Positions 45,974 to 54,340 of a stretch of DNA of 64,000 nucleotides are shown here, one piece after another; the stretch's first letter is position 1, and each line of letters opens with the position of its first letter. A program made the position numbers and the translations under genes. The stretch lies in NCBI RefSeq assembly GCF_025506335.1, contig NZ_JANZYO010000001.1:154064-218063 (forward strand), read 5' to 3'. Source of the DNA: Mumia quercus (GTDB lineage Bacteria; Actinomycetota; Actinomycetes; Propionibacteriales; Nocardioidaceae). The notes beneath the pieces were generated by a model. The model ran no database searches. It saw nothing but the letters and a program-made list of their open reading frames with translations, and was not told the origin of the DNA.

Positions 45974-46053
45974 GGCGTCACACGCGCGCCGTCAACCAGC
46001 GCAGCGCAGCGCGCGATGTTCTCCCGCTCGGCGGACGGTGACCGGACACCGGT

Positions 46054-46068
46054 GTTCACTGAGTGGAC
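46054..46068. promoter_or_regulatory. IclR-type operator over the iclR promoter
   Basis: GTTCACT-G-AGTGGAC is a near-perfect palindrome overlapping the expected -35 of the IclR gene, whose -10 is TAGGAT (46076-46081). This suggests autorepression. Confidence 0.55.
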
Positions 46069-46087
46069 GCGTCGCTAGGATGGCGGG

Positions 46088-46846
46088 GTGGCGGAGTCGA
46101 CGCAGATGGTCGGGCGCGTGAGCGCACTGCTGCGTGCCCTTGCCGCGACCGAGAGCGACGACGGCCTGACCACGACGGAGGTCGGTCGCGCCACCGGGCT
46201 CCCGCGGCCCACGGTCCACCGGCTTCTCGAGTCGCTCGCCCAGGAGGGGATGGTCGACCGCGACGGGCGCAGCGGACGATGGTTCCTCGGCCCCGAACTG
46301 TTCGTCCTCGGCGCTCGCGCAGCCTCGCGGTTCGCGGTGACCGACGAGGCGGTGGCTGCCGTGCGCCGGCTCGCCGAGGCCACGGGGGAGAGTGCGTTCT
46401 TCTCCGTACGGCGTGGTGACGAGACCGTCGTCCTCCTGCGGCAGGACGGGGCGTTCCCGATCCGCTCGTTCGTCCTGTACGAGGGAGCGCGCTTCCCGCT
46501 CGGCGTCGTCTCAGCCGGGATCGTGGTCCTGGCGTACCTCGACGACCGCGAGATCGACGACTACCTCGCACGGACCGACCTCGCCGCTGCCTGGGGCGAC
46601 GCTCACAGCGACGCCGCGATCCGCGACCGGATCGGTCTCACGCGCGAGCGGGGATGGGCGGTGAACCCAGGTCTTGTCGTGGAGGGCAGCTGGGGGATGG
46701 CGGCCGCGGTCTTCGACGCCGCTGGCTCGCCGCGCTGGGCGCTGACGTTGACCGGTGTGGAGAGCCGGTTTGGTCCGGACCGCCAGTCGGAGCTGGGGCA
46801 CCTCCTGCTGAGCGAGGCTCACCAGCTCTCTCGCCTGATCGGCTGA
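46088..46846 (+). CDS. IclR-family regulator of scoAB
   Basis: A 252-aa regulator: winged HTH (residues about 8-70, TTTEVGRATGLPRPTVHRLLE) and the IclR ligand domain (about 80-250). Divergent from scoAB with matching operator half-sites in between, so control of scoAB is likely. The GTG follows TAGGAT by six bases (leaderless). Confidence 0.88.
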   Translation: MAESTQMVGRVSALLRALAATESDDGLTTTEVGRATGLPRPTVHRLLESLAQEGMVDRDGRSGRWFLGPELFVLGARAASRFAVTDEAVAAVRRLAEATGESAFFSVRRGDETVVLLRQDGAFPIRSFVLYEGARFPLGVVSAGIVVLAYLDDREIDDYLARTDLAAAWGDAHSDAAIRDRIGLTRERGWAVNPGLVVEGSWGMAAAVFDAAGSPRWALTLTGVESRFGPDRQSELGHLLLSEAHQLSRLIG

Positions 46847-46856
46847 GGAGACTCGC

Positions 46857-47927
46857 TCAACCGTCGTTGCGGGCCCCCGAGGGCACCAGGACGACCTTGA
46901 CTGCCACGCCGTCGCGCTGCGCCTTGACCGCGGCATCGAACGCGTCGAGGTCGAACGTGGTGACCAGGCGCTCCCACGGAAGGAGACCGGCGCGGTGCAT
47001 GGCGACCAGCTGCGGGATGAGCGCGCGGGGCGACGCGTCACCCTCGACGCAGCCTCGCACCTGGAGGCCGCGCATCATCACGTCGCGCAGGTCGATCTCC
47101 CCGAGCGCACTGCCGAGCCCGACCAGCGCCAAGATCCCGCGCGGGCGGAGCGTCTTCAGCGCGGCCGCGATCACGTCGGCCCGCCCCGTGGTGTCGAGGG
47201 CGTGGGTAACGGGCGGGAGCGGGTCCTCGAGGTGCGCGAACGCGGTGGCGCCGAGGTCGTGCGCGAGCGTACGACGAGGCTCCAACGGATCCACCACGAC
47301 GACCTCGACGCCGAGCGCCAGCGCGGTGACCGCGGCGGCGGCTCCGACGCCGCCCGCGCCGACGACCAGCAGGCGGTCACCGCGCTCGGGAGCGAGCGTG
47401 TGGAGCACCGCTCCCGCCCCGGTCAGGAACCCGCAGCCCAGAGGCGCGGCGACGTGGGCAGGCAGGTCTGCGGGGATCAGCACGCAGGCCGACGCGGCGG
47501 CGAGCGCGTGGGTCGCGAACGACGACTGGCCGAAGAACGACGCGAAGACAGGTTCGCCGTCGATGGTGAGCGTCGCCGTGCCGTCGGGGCGCCGGCCAGA
47601 GCTGTTGAGACGGCTCGCCCGCAGGCAGTACGCGGGGTGGCCGTCGGCGCACTGGTCGCACTGTCCGCAGGAGCGGAAGGACATGACGACGCGGTCACCC
47701 GGTGCGAGGTCGGTGACCGCGTCGCCGACCCGCTCGACCGTCCCGCACCCCTCGTGGCCGAGCACGGCGGGAGCGCCGCGGAGCCCGGCCAGCGTCACGA
47801 GGTCGGTGTGGCACAGGCCCGTCGCCTCGACCCGTACGAGGACCTCGTCCGGCCGCGGCTCGTCGAGCTGTGCGTCGACGAGCGACGGCGCGTCCTGGCC
47901 GCGGTGCAGGAGGACGGTCGTCCTCAC
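46857..47927 (-). CDS. Zinc-dependent aryl-alcohol-type dehydrogenase
   Basis: A 356-aa MDR enzyme. Catalytic zinc ligands C39, H58 and E59 region (VLGHEGCG), structural zinc cysteines C87, C90, C93, C101, and the NAD fingerprint GAGGVGAAAA are all present. It resembles the class III/benzyl-alcohol dehydrogenase subgroup that oxidises aromatic or short alcohols to aldehydes. The GTG start overlaps the stop of the GXWXG gene by four bases, so the two are coupled. The long open frame upstream is not coding. Confidence 0.88.
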   Translation of the reverse strand: MRTTVLLHRGQDAPSLVDAQLDEPRPDEVLVRVEATGLCHTDLVTLAGLRGAPAVLGHEGCGTVERVGDAVTDLAPGDRVVMSFRSCGQCDQCADGHPAYCLRASRLNSSGRRPDGTATLTIDGEPVFASFFGQSSFATHALAAASACVLIPADLPAHVAAPLGCGFLTGAGAVLHTLAPERGDRLLVVGAGGVGAAAAVTALALGVEVVVVDPLEPRRTLAHDLGATAFAHLEDPLPPVTHALDTTGRADVIAAALKTLRPRGILALVGLGSALGEIDLRDVMMRGLQVRGCVEGDASPRALIPQLVAMHRAGLLPWERLVTTFDLDAFDAAVKAQRDGVAVKVVLVPSGARNDG

Positions 47928-48403
47928 TCCCGCTCCAGGCCGAAGTAGAAGTGCCTGCCGTCGGCGAGCACCAGCTCCGGCTTGCCGTTCATGATGCCCA
48001 TCAACGTGTCGGCGTCGAGGCGCTTGAAATGGTCGAAGACCGGCATGCCGTCGTACACCATCGTCGCGGTGACCTCGCCGCGGAACTCGACGTTCCAGAG
48101 GCTCGCCTCGCCGTTCCCGGACTTCACGTCGGAGAACAGCTCGCCGTGCTCGTCGGCGCAGATCAGCGGCTGGGCGGCGTGGACGGAGGAGAAGCGCTTG
48201 CCGTGCCAGCGGGTCTTGTCGAGCCTGCGCTGGAGAGGATGGCCTGTCGCGAACGCGAAGCCCTTCCAGCTCCCGAGGATCTCGCCGGCGTCGACGGTCT
48301 CGAGCTGGGTCCAGATCTCGTCGAGCGCCACAGGATCGACGGGCCCCTCGTGGGCACGCAGCTCGTCCCAGCGCTGTCGTACGGATGGCGAAGTCACGGT
48401 CAT
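47924..48403 (-). CDS. GXWXG/DUF4334 domain protein
   Basis: This 159-aa protein has the GXWXG motif (LGSWKGFAFATGH, about residues 47-59) and the DUF4334 C-terminal domain (VTATMVYDGMPVFDHFKRLD, GIMNGK). The family is a lipocalin-like fold of unknown function, often beside alcohol or acyl-CoA dehydrogenases. GGAGG supports ATG 48403. It is the first gene of a two-gene operon with the dehydrogenase. Confidence 0.85.
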   Translation of the reverse strand: MTVTSPSVRQRWDELRAHEGPVDPVALDEIWTQLETVDAGEILGSWKGFAFATGHPLQRRLDKTRWHGKRFSSVHAAQPLICADEHGELFSDVKSGNGEASLWNVEFRGEVTATMVYDGMPVFDHFKRLDADTLMGIMNGKPELVLADGRHFYFGLERE

Positions 48404-48447
48404 CGGTCGACCTCCGGGAGGCGGGCGTGGTCCGCCGGACCGCGCGC

Positions 48448-48469
48448 GATGTGAATGGCGCTTCACATC
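48448..48469. promoter_or_regulatory. Operator-like palindrome GATGTGAA-N6-TTCACATC
   Basis: A perfect 8-bp-arm palindrome with a 6-bp centre, 45 bp upstream of the GXWXG gene and within the divergent gap to the 3-hydroxyacyl-CoA dehydrogenase gene (48404-48615). The inner spacing (TGTGA-N8-TCACA) does not fit CRP. The regulator is unknown. The rest of the gap shows no gene. Confidence 0.6.
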
Positions 48470-48615
48470 CTGGCACGTCCGGGGGTGTCACGGCACGTGG
48501 TCGCAGGATGGATCGGCCTTCCGTTGTCCGGAACGGACTTGGGGTTACCCGCAGGTACTCCGTACGGTCGACGGTGGGGCGCGCGAGGTGCGCGTCCTTC
48601 GGCATGAGGAGAACC

Positions 48616-49461
48616 ATGGACAAGATCGGTGTGGTCGGTTGCGGCCTGATGGGTGCGGGCATCGCTGAGGTGTGCGCCCGGTCCGGGGCGCACGTCATCG
48701 CAGTGGAGTCGTCGCCGGAGCGCGTCGAGGCCGGGCTCGCCCGGATCACGAAGTCGCTCGAGCGTGCCGAGTCGCGCGGGCGGATCGAGAGCGCCGCCGC
48801 GGTGCTCGAGCGCATCGAGGTCGTCGACGACATCAACGCGCTGCGCGACCGCCAGCTGGTCATCGAGGCCATCGTCGAGGACGAGGCCACCAAGGTCGCG
48901 CTGTTCAAGCAGCTCGACGAGCTCGTCGAGTCGCCAGACGCCATCTTGGCCTCCAACACGTCGTCGATCCCGATCATGAAGCTCGCCGTCGTCACGAGCC
49001 GGCCCGACAAGGTGCTCGGCATCCACTTCTTCAACCCGGTCCCGGTGCTGTCGCTCGTCGAGCTGGTGCCGAGCCTGCTGACCAGCGAGAAGACGACGCT
49101 CGAGGCGCGCAGCTTCGTCGAGGGCGCCCTCGGCAAGCACGCGATCCTCAGCCAGGACCGCGCCGGATTCGTCGTCAACGCCCTGCTGATCCCGTTCGTC
49201 CTGTCGGCGATCCGGATGCTGGAGTCGGGCTTCGCGACGGCCGAGGACATCGACGAGGGCCTGGTCCGGGGCGCCGCGCACCCGCAGGGTCCGCTGGCGC
49301 TGGCCGACCTCATCGGGCTCGACACGACCAAGGCCGTGGCCGAGTCGCTGTACGAGGAGTTCAAGGAGCCGCTCTACGCTCCGCCGCCGCTGCTGGCGCG
49401 GATGGTCGACGCGGGGCTCCTCGGGCGCAAGTCCGGTCGCGGCTTCTACACGTACAGCTAG
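48616..49461 (+). CDS. 3-hydroxyacyl-CoA (3-hydroxybutyryl-CoA) dehydrogenase
   Basis: A 281-aa single-domain-pair HCDH: NAD fingerprint GCGLMGAG (residues 8-15), SNTSSIPI, the catalytic HFFNPVP His, and the C-terminal HCDH domain. It oxidises 3-hydroxyacyl-CoA to 3-ketoacyl-CoA, probably 3-hydroxybutyryl-CoA. GAGGAG precedes ATG 48616. Its product, acetoacetyl-CoA, is also that of ScoAB. A palindromic repeat follows 16 bp after the stop. Confidence 0.9.
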   Translation: MDKIGVVGCGLMGAGIAEVCARSGAHVIAVESSPERVEAGLARITKSLERAESRGRIESAAAVLERIEVVDDINALRDRQLVIEAIVEDEATKVALFKQLDELVESPDAILASNTSSIPIMKLAVVTSRPDKVLGIHFFNPVPVLSLVELVPSLLTSEKTTLEARSFVEGALGKHAILSQDRAGFVVNALLIPFVLSAIRMLESGFATAEDIDEGLVRGAAHPQGPLALADLIGLDTTKAVAESLYEEFKEPLYAPPPLLARMVDAGLLGRKSGRGFYTYS

Positions 49462-49477
49462 CGCCTCCGCCGGCCCC

Positions 49478-49530
49478 GGCGGTGAGCCTGGTCCCACGAA
49501 GCCGCTTCGGGTGGGACCAAGCTCACCGCC
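49478..49530. repeat. 53-bp palindromic repeat, family 2, copy A
   Basis: Arms 49478-49497 and 49511-49530 (20 bases each) pair at 19 of 20 positions around a 13-base centre. A second copy with the same arms and a different centre lies at 60398-60450. It sits between convergent genes and may act as a bidirectional terminator. Confidence 0.8.
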
Positions 49531-49548
49531 GAGGCGTCGGGGCGTGGC

Positions 49549-49683
49549 TCACTCCGGGATGCGGGGCTCGGTCTCCGGTGGCTCGTCGTGCGTGGGCACG
49601 TCGCCGGGTTCGGGATCGAGGCTGGGGACGACGTCCGGCTCGATCGTGTCAGGGTCCTCGGGATCCGTCGTGGGAAGGGACAT
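49549..49683 (-). CDS. Possible small acidic Pro-rich protein
   Basis: A 44-codon frame starting MSLPTTDPEDPDTIEPDVVP, almost all Asp/Glu/Pro/Thr. Similar short acidic proteins are annotated in related genomes, but I see no good ribosome site here, so it may not be expressed. Confidence 0.35.
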   Translation of the reverse strand: MSLPTTDPEDPDTIEPDVVPSLDPEPGDVPTHDEPPETEPRIPE

Positions 49684-49736
49684 GAAGGCGCGGTACCCGC
49701 CCGCCCCCTCCACAAACGAGTCGCTAGCGGGGCCCC

Positions 49737-50414
49737 TCAGCCCTCCTCGGGCGACCACCCGAGACCGCGCGCGATCTCCGCGGCAGCGGCGGCGACGACG
49801 GGCTCGGCGCGGACGGCGATGTCCTCGCGGCTCGTGATGACCGTGACGGCCGCCCGTACGCCCTGCAGCCCCGGGATCGGCGCCGCGACGCCGTACGCGC
49901 CGGGGTTGAGCTCGCCGTGCGTCGTGACGACGCCGTCGGCACGTACGGAGGCGACGCGGTCGGGTTCGCCCGGTACGGCGGGGCCCGACGCCAGCACGGC
50001 CAGGCCGCCCGCGCCCCGATCGAGGGGGTCGCGGTTGCCGAGCCGATAGGAGAACCGCGGGCCGTCCGTCGGAGGCTCTGCGACCAACGCCGTCACGGCG
50101 GTGTCGCCGATCGCCTCGACGAGGCTCGCGGTCGCATCGAGCTCGGCCGCCAGCGCGTGGAGGACGGGCGCTGCCACGTCGTGGAGCCCGGGTCGCGCCC
50201 GTGCGGCAAGCGCCACCAGCGCCGGCCCGAGCGCGTACCTTCCGCCGGCGTCGCGCGACGCGTACCCGGTGCGCTCCAGGCTGACGAGCAGGCGGTGGAC
50301 GATCGAGCGGTGCAGACCCGTCTGCACCGTGATCTCGGACGTCGTGAGCCCGCCTTCCGCGGCGCCGATCGTCTCGAGCACCGCCAGCCCGCGTTCGAGC
50401 GTCTGGGCGCTCAT
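49737..50414 (-). CDS. IclR-family regulator of the homogentisate genes
   Basis: A 225-aa regulator with the winged HTH (residues about 8-60, TTSEITVQTGLHRSIVHRLL) and a ligand domain slightly shorter than usual. Its ATG overlaps the fahA stop (ATGA), so it is cotranscribed with fahA and likely controls both fahA and hmgA through the operator at 51627-51647. Confidence 0.88.
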   Translation of the reverse strand: MSAQTLERGLAVLETIGAAEGGLTTSEITVQTGLHRSIVHRLLVSLERTGYASRDAGGRYALGPALVALAARARPGLHDVAAPVLHALAAELDATASLVEAIGDTAVTALVAEPPTDGPRFSYRLGNRDPLDRGAGGLAVLASGPAVPGEPDRVASVRADGVVTTHGELNPGAYGVAAPIPGLQGVRAAVTVITSREDIAVRAEPVVAAAAAEIARGLGWSPEEG

Positions 50415-51607
50415 CGCCGCGCCGTCACCCGACCGCGGACCTCGCCCAACGTGAGGTCCCCCGCGCGCGCACGCAGGACGACCTCGTCGCCGTCCTCCAG
50501 GAACGTCCGCTGGTCGCCGTCGAGGATCCACGGCTCGCGGCCGCCCCAGCTCAGCTCGAGGAACGACCCTCGCTCGTCGCGCGCCGGCCCGGAGACGGTG
50601 CCGGACGCGAACAGGTCGCCTGTCCGCAGCGAGGCTCCGTTGGCCGTCAGGTGGGCGAGCATCTGCGCGGGTCCCCAGTACTGCGTCCGGTACGGGGGCC
50701 GCGTCACCACCTCGCCGTTCACCTCGACCTCCATCGCGAGGTCGTAGCCGGCGGGCTCGTCCACGTGCAGGTACGGCAGGGGCTCCGGGTCCTGCGTGGG
50801 GAGCGGCACTCGTACGCGCTCGAGCGCGGCGAGCGGCGTCACCCACGCCGAGACGGACGTGGCGAACGACTTGCCCAGGAACGGGCCGAGCGGCACGTAC
50901 TCCCAGGCCTGCACGTCGCGTGCCGACCAGTCGTTGAGCAGGACCACGCCGAAGACGTGGTCGGCGAACGCGCTCGTCGGCACGGGATCACCCAGGCGCG
51001 ACCCGACGCCGACCACGAAGCCGACCTCCGCCTCGATGTCGAGCCTGGCGCTCGGCCCGAAGACGGGGGGCTGGTCCGGGGCCAACTTGAGCTGCCCGTA
51101 CGGCCGGGGGACGTCGGTGCCCGACACGACCACCGTGCCGGCGCGCCCGTGGTAGGCGACCGGGAGGTGGCGCCAGTTGGGGAGGAGAGGCTCGGCGTCG
51201 GGCCGGAAGATGCGGCCGACGTTGCTCGCGTGGTCGAGCGAGGCGTAGAAGTCGACGTAGTCGGCCACCGTGAACGGCAGGTGGAGCGAGACCTCGTCGA
51301 CGGGGTGCAGGTGCGGGCGCACCTCCTCGGCCCGGCCCGGGTCGGTCAGCAGATCGGTCGCCCAGGCGCGCACCGCCTGCCAGGTCTTCGGCCCGCGTGC
51401 CATCAGCGCGTCGAGCGTCGGCGCCGCGAGGCACGCGGCGAGCGCCGTCGGGGGCGACGCCGCTGCGACGTCCAGGACGAGGTCGCCGATGCGTACGCCG
51501 ACGCGGCGGCGGTCGTCATCGCGCGTGAACACGCCGTACGGCAGGTGGTCGATGTCGAATCCGGAGCCGGCGGCTCCGTCGACCCAGGTCGGCTGGACGG
51601 TTGACAT
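50411..51607 (-). CDS. fahA: Fumarylacetoacetase
   Basis: This 398-aa enzyme cleaves fumarylacetoacetate to fumarate and acetoacetate, the last step of tyrosine/phenylacetate breakdown through homogentisate. It has the N-terminal SH3-like domain and the FAH core with metal ligands in DFYAS, DIEAEVGFVVG and NDWSARDVQAWEY. TAGGGT on the minus strand lies six bases before ATG 51607 (leaderless). Divergent from hmgA. Confidence 0.94.
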   Translation of the reverse strand: MSTVQPTWVDGAAGSGFDIDHLPYGVFTRDDDRRRVGVRIGDLVLDVAAASPPTALAACLAAPTLDALMARGPKTWQAVRAWATDLLTDPGRAEEVRPHLHPVDEVSLHLPFTVADYVDFYASLDHASNVGRIFRPDAEPLLPNWRHLPVAYHGRAGTVVVSGTDVPRPYGQLKLAPDQPPVFGPSARLDIEAEVGFVVGVGSRLGDPVPTSAFADHVFGVVLLNDWSARDVQAWEYVPLGPFLGKSFATSVSAWVTPLAALERVRVPLPTQDPEPLPYLHVDEPAGYDLAMEVEVNGEVVTRPPYRTQYWGPAQMLAHLTANGASLRTGDLFASGTVSGPARDERGSFLELSWGGREPWILDGDQRTFLEDGDEVVLRARAGDLTLGEVRGRVTARR

Positions 51608-51626
51608 AGCGGCACCCTAAACCCAC

Positions 51627-51647
51627 GATGTTCTTTTAGGGAACATC
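51627..51647. promoter_or_regulatory. IclR-type operator between fahA and hmgA
   Basis: GATGTTC (51627-51633) and GAACATC (51641-51647) form a perfect palindrome with a 7-bp centre. It lies just upstream of the fahA -10 (51614-51619) and about 30 bp before hmgA, so one bound regulator could control both promoters. Confidence 0.75.
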
Positions 51648-51677
51648 TGTGACCGATTATCGAACGAGGAGCCCGAG

Positions 51678-52883
51678 ATGGCGTACTACCGCAAGATCGG
51701 TGAGGTCCCGCGTCAGCGGCACACCCAGCTCCGCGACTCCGCCGGGGCCCTGCGTTACGAGGAGCTCATGGGCGAGGAGGGGTTCTCCTCGGACTCCTCG
51801 CTGCTCTACCACCGCGGCGTCCCCACGGCGATCACGGCCAGCGAGCCGTGGGAGCTGCCCGACCTCGCGACCACCGCCAACCACCCCCTGCGTCCGGTGC
51901 ACCTGAGCCTGCACGCGCTCTTCGACGACGCCGAGGCCAAGGCCCTTGACCCCGTGACCAGCCGTCGCCTCGTCCTGGGCAACGGTGACGTGCGGATCTC
52001 GTACGTGGTGGCGGGCGCACCCTCGCCGTACTACCGCAACAGCACCGGCGACGAGTGCGTCTTCGTCGAGGAGGGCACCGGCACGGTCGAGACCGTCTTC
52101 GGAGTCGTTCCCTACCGTGCGGGCGACTACGTGATCGTCCCGCGCGCCACCACCCACCGATGGGTCCCCGCCGAGCTGAGCCGCCTGTACGCGATCGAGG
52201 CCAACAGCCACATCTCCCCGCCGAAGCGCTACCTCTCGCGCTTCGGGCAGTTGCTCGAGCATGCGCCGTACTGCGAGCGTGACCTCCACGGGCCCGACGA
52301 GCCCTTCGTCGTCGACGGCGTCGACGTCGAGGTCCTCGTGAAGCACCGCGGTCCCGGCCCGTCGGGGATCGTCGGCAGCCGGCTGACGTACGCCACGCAC
52401 CCGTTCGACGTGGTGGGCTGGGACGGCTGCCTCTACCCGTACACGTTCAACATCGAGGACTACATGCCCATCACCGGCAAGGTCCACCAGCCGCCGCCGG
52501 TGCACCAGGTCTTCGAGGGCTACAACTTCGTGGTCTGCAACTTCCTGCCGCGCAAGGTCGACTACCACCCGCTGTCGATCCCTGTGCCGTACTACCACTC
52601 CAACGTCGACTCCGACGAGGTGATGTTCTACGTCGCCGGCGACTACGAGTCGCGCAAGGGGTCGGGCATCGGGCTCGGCTCGATCACGCTCCATCCCGGC
52701 GGCATGGCCCACGGGCCGCAGCCGGGCGCGGTCGAGGCGTCGCTCGGGGTGCAGGAGTTCGACGAGACCGCCGTCATGGTCGACACGTTCCGTCCGCTGG
52801 AGATCGGCGAGGCGGGCACACAGACCGACGACGGCGTGTACGCGTACGTGGCCGCCCGCGCCCTCATCGACCGGCCGGACTGA
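51678..52883 (+). CDS. hmgA: Homogentisate 1,2-dioxygenase
   Basis: A 401-aa iron enzyme that opens the ring of homogentisate to maleylacetoacetate. Family features: the cupin-like core with TGDECVFVEEGTG, the metal-site region VDSDEVMFYVAGDY, HPGGMAHGPQPG. Slightly shorter than the proteobacterial enzyme, as is normal for actinobacteria. GAGGAG precedes the ATG. Its 3' end overlaps the convergent MFS gene by 20 bp. No maleylacetoacetate isomerase gene is nearby. Confidence 0.93.
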   Translation: MAYYRKIGEVPRQRHTQLRDSAGALRYEELMGEEGFSSDSSLLYHRGVPTAITASEPWELPDLATTANHPLRPVHLSLHALFDDAEAKALDPVTSRRLVLGNGDVRISYVVAGAPSPYYRNSTGDECVFVEEGTGTVETVFGVVPYRAGDYVIVPRATTHRWVPAELSRLYAIEANSHISPPKRYLSRFGQLLEHAPYCERDLHGPDEPFVVDGVDVEVLVKHRGPGPSGIVGSRLTYATHPFDVVGWDGCLYPYTFNIEDYMPITGKVHQPPPVHQVFEGYNFVVCNFLPRKVDYHPLSIPVPYYHSNVDSDEVMFYVAGDYESRKGSGIGLGSITLHPGGMAHGPQPGAVEASLGVQEFDETAVMVDTFRPLEIGEAGTQTDDGVYAYVAARALIDRPD

Positions 52884-54291
52884 CGGCCGGACTGACGGCC
52901 GGGTCGAGCCGGCCGACGAGCGCTGCTCCACCCATCGCGATCCCCGCGGGAACGGCGAGGATCGCTGCCAAGGTCAGGGACGCAGCGGTGCCGACCGCCA
53001 GCGCCGCGCCGGCCAGGGCGACGTAGACCGCCTGCGCGACGGTCGCCGAGAGCATCGCCGCCCCCGACAGCCGACCCTGCGCGTCCGGCGGGGCGAGCGT
53101 CAGCACGTGGTTGGCCAGCGTCGGCGAGCCGATGCCCATGCCCGTCCCGGCGAGCGCCCAGACGGTCAGGCCGAGCCATACCGGAAGGACGTCGAGCGCG
53201 ACCAGCACGGGACCGACGATTCCCGCGGCGATCAGCGCGAACGACACCCGCATGCGTCCGACGGTCGTGGTCCGCTCCTGCACGAGCCGTGTCCCGTTGA
53301 GCTGTGAGCCCGCCGCCCAGAACACGCCGGTGATGGTGAGGCTGGCGCCGGCGACGGACGGCCCGAGGCCGTGGATCTGGGTCAGCATGAGCGGGATGAA
53401 CGCGCCCGCACCGGCGAACGCCGCCGCCTGGGCGCCACGCAGCGCGACCGTCGCCGGCAGACCAGCCTGCAGACGGAGCGTGCCTCGCGGCAGCACACGA
53501 CGGGCGCCGAGGGCGATGAGGGCGACGCCCGCGACGACGGCGAGCGCGCCCGCGGACCTGGCCGTGGTGCCGGTCGCTGCCGGCCCGCCGAGCGCGAGCG
53601 CGGCCAGGCCCACGGTGACCAGGACGGCGGACGCCACCGCTGCCCGCCCGCCGGTCGCGTCGTCACCCTCGCCGGCAGAGTCGTGTACGGGTGGACCGAG
53701 GCGTCGCAGCGAGGGGACGAGGCACGCGATGGCGGGGACCATGAGGACGAGCGCTGCCGCGAACACGGTCCGCCAGCCCAGGTGCTCGGCGATGAGGCCG
53801 GCGACCGGCGGACCCAGGAGCGACGGCAGCACCCAGGCCGTCGCGAGCGCGCCGAACATCGCGGGGCGCAGCGCGGCCGGGAGCAGCCGGGCGACCATGA
53901 CGGTGAGGGCGATGTCGAGGAGGGCTTCGGCCACCCCCGCCGCTACCCGCCCCGCGACGAAGACGCCGATCGACGGAGCGGCCGCCATCGCCAGCTGGGC
54001 GGCAGCGAAGACGCCCATGCCGGTGAGGAGGGCAGGCGCCGGTCCGCGCCGGTCGCACCACCGACCGGCGACGACCATGGCGATCACCGAGGACACCAGC
54101 GGTGCCGCGGCCGCCGCGCCGAACAGGTCGAGCCCGTCGAGGCGCTCGGCGACGGTCGGCAGGACGGCCGTGGTCGCGCGGTTCTCGAACGCGCCGAGGG
54201 TGACGAGGGCGAGGGCGCCGACGACGAACGGGAGGTGCCGGGCGTCACGGAGCCGCTCAGGCGCAGGCGTACGCAGAGTGGAGGAGGTCAC
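52864..54291 (-). CDS. MFS transporter
   Basis: A 475-aa DHA2/DHA1-like major facilitator with 12-14 predicted helices (GRWCDRRGPAPAL is the loop 2-3 motif). Probably an exporter; the cargo is unknown. Its last codons are encoded by the tandem GGCCGGACTGAC repeat that also holds the hmgA stop. A palindrome CTCAAG-TGCG-CTTGAG lies 18 bp before its start. Confidence 0.88.
   Translation of the reverse strand: MTSSTLRTPAPERLRDARHLPFVVGALALVTLGAFENRATTAVLPTVAERLDGLDLFGAAAAAPLVSSVIAMVVAGRWCDRRGPAPALLTGMGVFAAAQLAMAAAPSIGVFVAGRVAAGVAEALLDIALTVMVARLLPAALRPAMFGALATAWVLPSLLGPPVAGLIAEHLGWRTVFAAALVLMVPAIACLVPSLRRLGPPVHDSAGEGDDATGGRAAVASAVLVTVGLAALALGGPAATGTTARSAGALAVVAGVALIALGARRVLPRGTLRLQAGLPATVALRGAQAAAFAGAGAFIPLMLTQIHGLGPSVAGASLTITGVFWAAGSQLNGTRLVQERTTTVGRMRVSFALIAAGIVGPVLVALDVLPVWLGLTVWALAGTGMGIGSPTLANHVLTLAPPDAQGRLSGAAMLSATVAQAVYVALAGAALAVGTAASLTLAAILAVPAGIAMGGAALVGRLDPAVSPAVSPAGR
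52873..52896. repeat. Tandem 12-bp repeat at the hmgA/MFS gene ends
   Basis: GGCCGGACTGAC occurs twice in a row (52873-52884, 52885-52896), followed by a partial third copy. The first copy contains the hmgA TGA; each copy encodes part of an AVSP repeat at the end of the MFS protein. Confidence 0.7.
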
Positions 54292-54308
54292 CCGAGAGAT
54301 GCTCGGCC

Positions 54309-54324
54309 CTCAAGTGCGCTTGAG
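54309..54324. promoter_or_regulatory. Operator-like palindrome upstream of the MFS gene
   Basis: CTCAAG-TGCG-CTTGAG, arms of 6 bp around a 4-bp centre, 18 bp before the MFS start and 17 bp past the formamidase stop. It could be the operator of a local repressor; none is encoded beside it. Confidence 0.4.
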
Positions 54325-54340
54325 GTCAAGCGCAGCGCGC

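Noticed and set aside
48448..48469. Palindrome as a CRP site
   Set aside because: TGTGA and TCACA are 8 bases apart instead of 6.
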